Positions 1-9,000 of a stretch of 64,000 nt of DNA are shown one piece after another. Under the pieces are notes generated by a model. The model worked only from the letters and a program-made list of their open reading frames with translations. It was not told where the DNA came from and searched no databases. Positions within the stretch are counted from its first letter, which is position 1; each line of letters opens with the position of its first letter. The stretch covers positions 1,023,151-1,087,150 of the forward strand of contig NZ_FKBS01000014.1 of NCBI RefSeq assembly GCF_900078315.1, read 5' to 3'. The position numbers and the translations under genes were made by a program. Source of the stretch: Bordetella ansorpii (GTDB taxonomy: Bacteria; Pseudomonadota; Gammaproteobacteria; Burkholderiales; Burkholderiaceae_B).

Positions 1-1
1 T

Positions 2-3000
2 GGCGAGGACGGCCGGCTGTACAGCGTGGACCGCGCGCCGGGCGACCTGCTGTACAAGGGCGTCTATCGCGGCTACGAGGCCGCGTCGGCGCGCTGGGGC
101 GAGGATGCCACGCGCTATTACTACAACCCGCTGATCGCGCCGACCTCGCGTTTCGAGCCGGGCTATACGGTGGGCCGCGACGCAGGCACGCTGGTGGTGT
201 CCACGGCCAGCGCGGTGCTGGAAGGCCGGTTGGTGGGCGAGACGTTCCAGGGCACGCGGCAGACGGAAGCGCCGCTGCCCGAGGCCGAGGGCTACGGGCA
301 GTCGCACCGCGCCCAGTCGCGCCGCGGGCAACTGATCGTGGGCGACTGGCGCTATATGTACGACACCCGCAGCCGGCTGATGCTGCCGGTGTTGAGCGCC
401 ACCAGCCAGAACATCGGCACCGTCGTGGTGGATCGCGATGTCGCGGCGCTGGCGCAGTCGCTGGACCTGCAGGCGGCGCTGCCCGATGACCGCAAGGGCG
501 TGCTGCACCTCGATACGGCGCTGCTGGACGACGCGCAACTGGGTTCGATCCGCATCGCGGCCAGCAAGAGCATCGCCATCGACGCGACGTTGAGCACGGC
601 CCACGGCGGCGGCATCACGCTGTATGCGCCGCAGATCGATATCCGCGCCGACGTGGTCAGCCGTGGCGGCAGCATCCAGGCCGGCAACGTGCTGAACCAG
701 TTCAACGATGGGCGCATGCAGGACGTGGCGCTGGTGCCGGCCCCTCGCGAGATGGCGCACGTGAACGTGGCCGAAGGCGTGCGGCTGGACGCCAGCGGCC
801 TGTGGAGCAACGGCATGGATGCCGCGCGGGCCCAGGCGGCGGGCGTGTATCGCAATGGCGGCAGCGTGTCGCTGCGCGGCACCGGCAACGTGAACGTGGC
901 CGAAGGCAGCGTGATAGACGTGTCGTCGGGCGCCGTGCTGTCGCCTGAAGGCAAGCTGCAAGGCGGGCGCGGCGGCAGCGTCACGCTGGCCGCCGACGTG
1001 CTCAGCTACCTGACCCCTGCGTCCAGTGGCGGGCAACTGGTGTTCGAGGGCCAGGTGCAAGGCTTTGGCGTGACCGGCGGCGGCACGCTGTCGGTCGAGA
1101 ACGGTGGGCGCATCGTGCTGGGTGGCGCGCACGAGGCGGCGGGCGAGAACGCGTTGTGGCTGGATGCCACACTGTTTCAGCAGGGCTTCGCCAACTATGC
1201 GATCAATGGCCATGGCGGCGTGACGGTCGCCGAGGGCGCCGAGATCGCGCCCGCGATGCCGGTGTATCGCCTGACGGCCGGTTCCATGGCCGGCCTGCCG
1301 TCGGACGGCCATGCGGCGGATGCGCTGTCGCTGTGGCTGCCGCCCTTGCACGATGAAGACCCCAAGCGAGGCGTACTGACGCAGCGCCAGGGCGCATCGC
1401 TGGCGCTGCGTTCTGCGCGCAGCACTGTAGGCGGGGCCATCGAGATCGGCCGCGGCGCTCGTGTGGCCGTCGATCCGGGCCAGTCCATCAGTGTGGTGGG
1501 CGGCGGACAGATCACCGTCGAGGGCCGGCTGGAAGCCCCCGGTGGAAGTCTCTACATCAACGATATTCATCCGGAAGGCGCGGCGTTCGATCCCATCGCA
1601 AACGCCCGTTCGGTGTGGATCGGCGAGCAGGCGGTGCTGGACGTGGCGGGCCGCGCTTATGTCGCGGTTGACATCCAGGGCAGACGCTACGGCCAGGTGC
1701 TCGATGGCGGCAAGATCGACATCGGCGGCACGCTCAGCTGGGAGACGGGCGACTACCTGACCGACCGTCCCATGGACCTGCACCTGATCATTCGCCCGGG
1801 CGCGCTGCTGGATGCCTCGGGCGCGCAGGCCGTGCTGGACCTGCCGGGCCGCGGCGAGACCGCCGTGGCCTCCAACGGCGGCAGCATCGTGCTGTCCTCG
1901 GCCAACAGCCTGTACCTGGATGGCGCGCTGCGCGCGGCCGCAGGCGGCGCGGGGGCGGCGGGCGGCACGCTGGGGCTGTCGATGGGCGACTCGTACTACG
2001 TGCGCAACGTCAACCCCGATGCCGGCGTGCTGCAGGCGCGCCTGCTGAGGCTGGCGCAGCAGCAAGGCGACAGCGTGCTGCGCGCTGATTTGCGCGCAGG
2101 CGAACAGGACGACACGCTGGTCTATGGGTTCGGCCGCATCGGCGTGGATAGGATCGAGGCCGGCGGTTTCGGCAATCTGGCCGTGCGCAACCACATGATC
2201 GCTGAGGGCGACGTCGTCCTGCAGGTCTCGGAAAGCCTGCGCCTGACCGGCATTAGCCCGCTGACCGGTGCGGACGTTGCGCGCTCGGTGACGCTGCGGG
2301 CGCCCTACATCCGGCTCGACAGGCCAGAGGCCGAGGCGCAGAACGGCGATTTCTATGTCACGCCGAGCATGGGCGGCGAGCCGGGGAGTAACGAGGTCTG
2401 GAAACTCGGGCACCGCTTCGAGGCGCAGGCCGACCTGATCGACGTGCGCGGCATCCATGCCTTCATGCCTTACCACGACATATCGATCTACAGCCGCGGC
2501 GACGTACGCTTGCTGCCTACCGAAATTTCGACCGGCGCGGGCGGCTCGGCCTTGATGGGGCCGCAGAACTTGACCGTGACGGCCGCCCAGATCTACCCGG
2601 CCATCGGTGCGGTGAATGCGGGCCTGCAGGCGGGCTATTACGGCGGGGCGCTGGGCGTCTCCCTCAATAATCCGGATGCGGTGCTGGCGCTGCGCAGCCC
2701 CGACGGCGCGGTGCCCGACATGCCGTTCTCCGTGTTCGCGTCGATGCGCCTGGTCGCGCCCCGCATCGAACAGGGCACCGTCGTTCGGGCGCCATTGGGC
2801 GCGATCAGCATCGGCAGTGGTCAGTTTGACGCCTCGTCGGTGACCTTCCTGCCCGGCAGCGTCACCTCGGTCAGCGGCGCGGGATTGGTCATGCCGTATG
2901 GGGGCACCGTCGACGGTATCAACTACCTGTACAACGGCGCCAAGATCCAGCCGGTGCCGGCCGGCGGCGCTGGCGCGTCCGATCTCGAAAGCCGCGCGCT

Positions 3001-6000
3001 GCAGATCCAGGCCGACGACATCACCGTGGCCGCGGGAGCCATCCTGGACCTGTCGGGCGGCGGAGACATCCGTGGTGCGGGCTTCGTCAACGGCCGGGGC
3101 GGCTCGGTCGACGTGCTCAGGCACGCCATGGCGGACAGCAATCCCGCCACGGGCTTCAAGGCCTCGGGCAACGGCGTGTATGCCATCGTGCCGTCGTTCG
3201 GCGGTTCATACGCGCCGCTGCTGGCGGATGCCGGCGCGGGCCTGCCCACCCTGGGCCGCCAGGTGACGATCGAGCGCGGCCTGCCCGGCCTGCCGGCAGG
3301 CACGTATACGCTGCTGCCGTCTACCTATGCGCTGCTGCCGGGCGCGTTCCGGGTGGAAATCGGTGCGGACGCGGCGCCGACGTCCTCGGCGGTGCGCACG
3401 CGCAGTGGTTCGTGGGCCACGCAGGGCCAACTGGGCACGGCCAACACGGGGCAGCGCAATGCGCTGAGCAATGCCTTGCTGGTCACGCCCGCCGACGTGG
3501 TTCGGCGCCATTCGCAGTACAACGAAACGTCTTACGCCGATTACCTGGTGGCCGACGCGGCGCGGCGCGGCATTCCGCGTGCCATGCTGCCCATCGACGC
3601 CAGCCTGCTCGAACTGCGCCTGCTCAAGGGCGCCGGCATGGGCGGCAAGCTCGCGCTGGACATGCAAGGCGAAGCGCGCTTCGCGCCCGCGGCGGGCAGC
3701 GACGGGTTCGGCGGCACGCTGGTCGTCAATCCCGTCAACCTGGGCCTGGAAATCCTGGCTCCGGGCCAGGCGCCGGTGCTGGGCGCCCAGGCGGTCTCGG
3801 TATTCGCCGACGCGCTGAACGCCTTGAAGCCTTCGCGGCTGGTGCTGGGCGGCAGCATGCGGAACTATGACGGATCGGCCGCGCAGCTCGTGGCTGGTGG
3901 CAGCGCCAATCTGGTGGTGCGTTCGGGCGCGATCCTGTCCGCCCCCGAACTCATCCTGAGCGGCACCGCTCACGGCCGTATCGTCGTCGAGCCGGGCGCC
4001 ACGCTGACCACGCTGGGCCAGGGGCCCGTGCGGATGGACACGCGCAGCGGCTACTACCTGCGCAGCGATGGGGTAGGGACGCTGGTGGTGTCCAACGGCA
4101 ACGTCAACATCGTGCCGCCCACCTACGAGAACGCCACGCGCATCGACCTGGGCGCCTGCTGGACGGCGGACTGCGCAGGCGTGGCGCGCATCGTCTCCGA
4201 AGGCACCATCGCCGCGGCCACCAATGGCGTGCTGGCCATCGGCGAGGCCGCGGAATACGGCACGCGCAACCTGCTGATGAGCGTGGCGTCGATCAACCTG
4301 GGGTCGGCGCAATCCCTGGCCGCGGCGCAGGCCGCCGGTCATCTGCCTCCCGGCATGGCCCTGAGCCAGGACCTGCTGAACAGCCTGTTGCGTGGCAATA
4401 CCGCGCTGGGCGCGCCCGCGCTGGAAAGCCTGATCCTGTCGGCCGGCGATGCCGTCAACGTCTTCGGGTCGGTGACACTGGACACGCGCGGCACGGGCGG
4501 CGCCTCGTCGCTGCAGCGGCTGGTGCTGGGCGCGCCGGCCATCTACGGCTACGGCGCCGCGGCCGACGTGGCCACGATAGCCGCCAACGAGTTCGTCTGG
4601 GCGGGTTCGCTGGCGGCCGATCGCGCCAGTCTCGCGCCAGGCTACGGCACCCCGGCCGCGCCGGGCGGCGCCGTGCTGGATCGCCTGGGCGACGGCACGT
4701 TGAACATTGCAGCGGACGTGATCCGCTTCGACGCCGCGCCATACAGCACGGCCACCTCGCTGGCGCCCGCGCAGCGGCTGGTGTTGGGCTTCTCGGCGTT
4801 GAACCTGAATGCCGACCGCATGGTCACCGGCAACAAGACCGGCAAGCTGGAGTTCTATCATCGCCCCGACCGCTATGAGGCGGGCACGGGCTGGACGTAC
4901 CAGGGCGGCGACCTGACGGTGCGCACGCCCATGCTGACCGGCGAGGCCGGCTCAGTGCTGACTCTGCACGCGGGCGGCACATTGCAGGCGCGGGGCACGG
5001 GCGCCGCGCACGAGGCACGCGATGCGCTGGGCGCGACCGTGAACCTGGCGGGCCAGCGCATCTTGCTGGACACGGCGGTGGTGCTGCCCTCGGGCCGCCT
5101 GGCGCTGGAAGCCGAGGGAGACATCACGCTTGCCGACGGCGCACAGATCGACCTGGCGGGTCGCGAGATCGCGCTGTACGACGCCCGGCGCTACAGCTGG
5201 GGGGGCGACCTGGTGATGAAGAGCGAGGCTGGCAACATCGCGCAGGCCGCAGGCTCGCGCGTCGACCTGTCGGCGCGCTACAACCGTGCGGGCACGCTGC
5301 AGGCCACGGCGCTGGGCGAATCCGCCGGCCGCGTTGATCTCGCCGGCGGCATCGTCGGCACCGCCAGCGGCGTGTACAACGCGGGCGGTACGTATGTTCC
5401 CTATGAGACCGCCGAGGTGGCGCTGCGCGCGCAGACGCTGGCCGATTTCTCGGGCCTGAATGCGCGCCTGAATGAGGGCGGCGTGTTCGGCGCGCGGCGC
5501 TTCCAGATCAAGCAGGGCGACCTGACCGTGGGCGACGAGGTGCGCGCCCGCCACGTCGAGATCGTAGTCGACGGCGGCAGCCTGACGGTGAATGGCCGCA
5601 TCGACGCCAGTGGCGCGCAGGTCGGCAGCATCCGTCTGGCCGCGCAGGGCGACTTACGCGTGAACGGCCTGCTCGATACGCACGGCCAGTACCTGCGCCG
5701 CGACAGCTACGGCAAGATCATAGATGCCCCGAACCGCGCCATCATCGAGTTGACCTCGCGCCAGGGCACGCTGGTGCTGGGGCAGGGCGCGAGCTTCGAC
5801 CTGCGCGCGGGCACCGAGGTGCCGCAGTACCACGACGGCCAGGCGCGCGGCACGCTGGACCTGAACGTGCGCCGTACGGGCGGCGACGACGCGCGCGGCG
5901 CGCTGGCGGGCTCGGGCGACGGCGCCGACGGCGTGGCGCTGGACGTGGCGGGCACGCCCGTCATCCTGGGCGCCAAGGCGGTGTCGGTGAACGCGTTCCG

Positions 6001-9000
6001 CCGCTACACCGATGCGCCGCTGGCTGCCCAGCCCGACGTCACGGGCAAGACGCCGCAACTGATCTCGCAGGATTACTTCGGCGACGAGACCCGGGGCATC
6101 CACAAGGAGAACCTGGACTTCATGGCCGCGGCAGGGGCCAACACGGCGCTGGGCGCAACGCTGGCCCGCCTGGGCGCGCAGTTGCGCCCCGGCGTGGAAA
6201 TCGCCAGCGCCACCGCCGATGGCGATCTCACGGTCGTGGGCGACCTGGACCTGTCGAACTACCGCTACGGCCCGCAGGCCGATCCGACGCGGCGCGGCTA
6301 TGGAACGCCGGGCGTGTTGGTGCTGCGCGCGGGCGGCAACCTGAACATCTACGGCAGCATCAACGATGGCTTCGGGCTGGCGCCCGAGTCGCCCGACGAC
6401 AAAGGCTGGCAACTGGTCGAGGGCCGCTACAGCAGCACCTCCGGCCAGACGCCGTTCGGGCAGGAACTGGTCATCCCGATCGATGGCGTGCAGCTCGAAA
6501 CGGGCACGATATTCCCGGCGGGCAGCACGCTGAACTATGACGTGAAGGTGCAGGCGGCGACCTTGCCGGCCGGCACCGAATTGCCGACGACGATGACGCT
6601 GAACGGCAACCTGTCATTGCCCGCGGGCCTGGTGCTGACGGGCGACGTCATCACGGCGGACGGCACGCTGTACGCGGCCGGTTCGGTGCTGAAGGACACG
6701 CTGAACCTGACCGCGGATGCGCGCCTGGGCGCGGGCTTCCGCCTGCGCAGCCAGGCGGCGTTCAAGGCCTTCACCTGGCCCAAGGGCGCGAAGCTCGCGG
6801 CGAACCTGGTGCTCGCCGAACGCCTGACCCTGGCGCGCGGCGCGCGCATCCCGTCGAACACCACGGTGGAGCTGGTGGGCGACGCGCCCGTGTCGCTGCG
6901 GCCTGCCGGACCGGACGGCCGGCAGGGCCGCAACTGGGCGCTGGCCCCCATGCTGGGCGAGGGCGCCACGTCGTGGAGCATGATGCTGGTGGCGGGCGCG
7001 GATCTGGGCTCGGCCGACATGCGCGCGCGCAATGTGTTGGGCGAAGGGGACATCGTTCTGGCCGATGCGCACTTCGGGCAGATTGCGTTCGGCCAGCGCA
7101 CGATAGAGCTGGTGGGCGGCGGACCCATGGCGGTGACCGAAGCAGGCGCGCTGGGAATTTTCGGCGATGCTGCCTTGGCCGGCATGACGCAAGAAGAAAT
7201 TGACACGTGGTTGCAGGAGAACTGGGGTGCGTCCTGGAAGGATTTCTTCGGCGACGCGACGTTGGCGTCCATGTGTGATTGGGGCCCCAGTTATTGCGTT
7301 GCCACGCCCTCGCCGCCGAAAGTGACCGAAGCAGGCGCAGTGGGGATATTCGGCGATGCTGCCCTGGCCGGTATGACGCAGACCGAAATCGACACATGGT
7401 TGCAGGCAAACTGGGGTGCGTCCTGGAAGGATTTCTTCGGCGACGCGACGTTGTCGTCGATGTGCGACTGGGACCCGGGCTACTGCCTCGTCGAAGGCGG
7501 CACTGAACAAGAGACCTACACCCACAGCTACGCTTCCCGACTGCCCCTGTTCAGCGTATTGCGCACCGGCACGGGCGACTTGTCGCTGTTGGCCGGCCGC
7601 GATGTGGGCATGGTCTCGGCATACGGCGTCTACACGGCGGGCGCGGTGACCTCGCTGGGCGCCGCGGATGCCCGATTCAATTTGCCGCGCGGGCAGAAGG
7701 ACGGGAACGGTGTGCTGGGAATGGTGCAGCGCGACGGCCGCTACGATGCCGCGATGGCTGCGTACCAGGCCTGGTATCCCGATCACGGCGGCAACCTGAC
7801 CATCGCCGCTGGCCGCGATGTGTATGGCGACAATTGGGGCTCCCGCGCCAATGCGGCCTCGCTGGCCGAGTCGCAGCCGTATTTCTCGCAGGAGGCCAGC
7901 GCGCAGGTGGGCAACTGGCTGTGGCGCCAGGGCAATCAAGGGTCGTCCGGCATCGAGGATATCGCCGCAAGCTGGTGGATCAATTTCGGCGCATACGCCA
8001 ACACCCGTCCCTATGAGGGCGGTTTGTCGAAAGTGACGACCGACGGCGGCGGCACCCGAATGTACGGCTTCACGGGCTTCGGCACCCTGGGCGGCGGCAA
8101 TCTGGACATCTCGGCGGGTCGCCATGCTGGCGTGGTCGATGCGCGCGGCGATTCGCTCGCAAGCCGAAGCGCAACTTCGCCGCGCTCGCAAGGTCTGGTG
8201 GCGGCGGTGGGCAGCACCGGCCGCGTGCTGGACGGCGAGCTGGTGCTGACCGGAGGCGGCGACCTGAACGTGCGCGTGGGCGGCGCGTTGAATCCCAATG
8301 CGCGCGCCACCCAGCAGAGCGATGGCAGCGGCAGCCCGACGAGCAATCACTATGACCTGGGCGGCGCGCTGGACGATCTCGACCTGAACGGCGTGCTGAC
8401 CAATCTGCGCGGCACGCTGGCCGTATCTGCCGGCAACATCGGCGCCATCTCGTTGAAGTACGGCGACGGCGGGGGCGTGCGCGCCACCGATCCGTTCGCG
8501 GTGGGGGGCGGGCTGTCTTTTGGCGGTCCGCGCCTGATCCTGGGTGACGCGACCGCCTGGCTGGACACCCGAGGCGATCTGGTGCTGGGCGCCGCCGGCG
8601 ATGCCGGCCGCGTGCGGCAGCCCAACACCAGTCCGTACCGGCTGGTTGGACAGGCCGATCCGGTGATCGGCGGCGGCGAGGGCTGGTTCTCGCTGTGGAC
8701 ACCGTCCACCTCGGTCAACCTGTTCTCCGCCGGCGGCAACCTGACGCCGATGACGGCCAATAACGCCTTCCGGACCTCGGACGTCAACGAAGAGAGCGCG
8801 CCGGGCTCCCAGGTGTATTACGTTTATCCCTCGCAACTGCGCGCCGTCGCGGCGGGGGGCGACATCATGCTCGCTTCCCTGAACGTGGCCAACTATGACA
8901 GCCTGATGCTGGCGCCCGCGCCATCGGGTACGCAGTTCCAGACCGCGGACCGGCCGACGGATTCGTTCGAGGCCCAGGCGGGGCGGCTGGATATGCTGGC

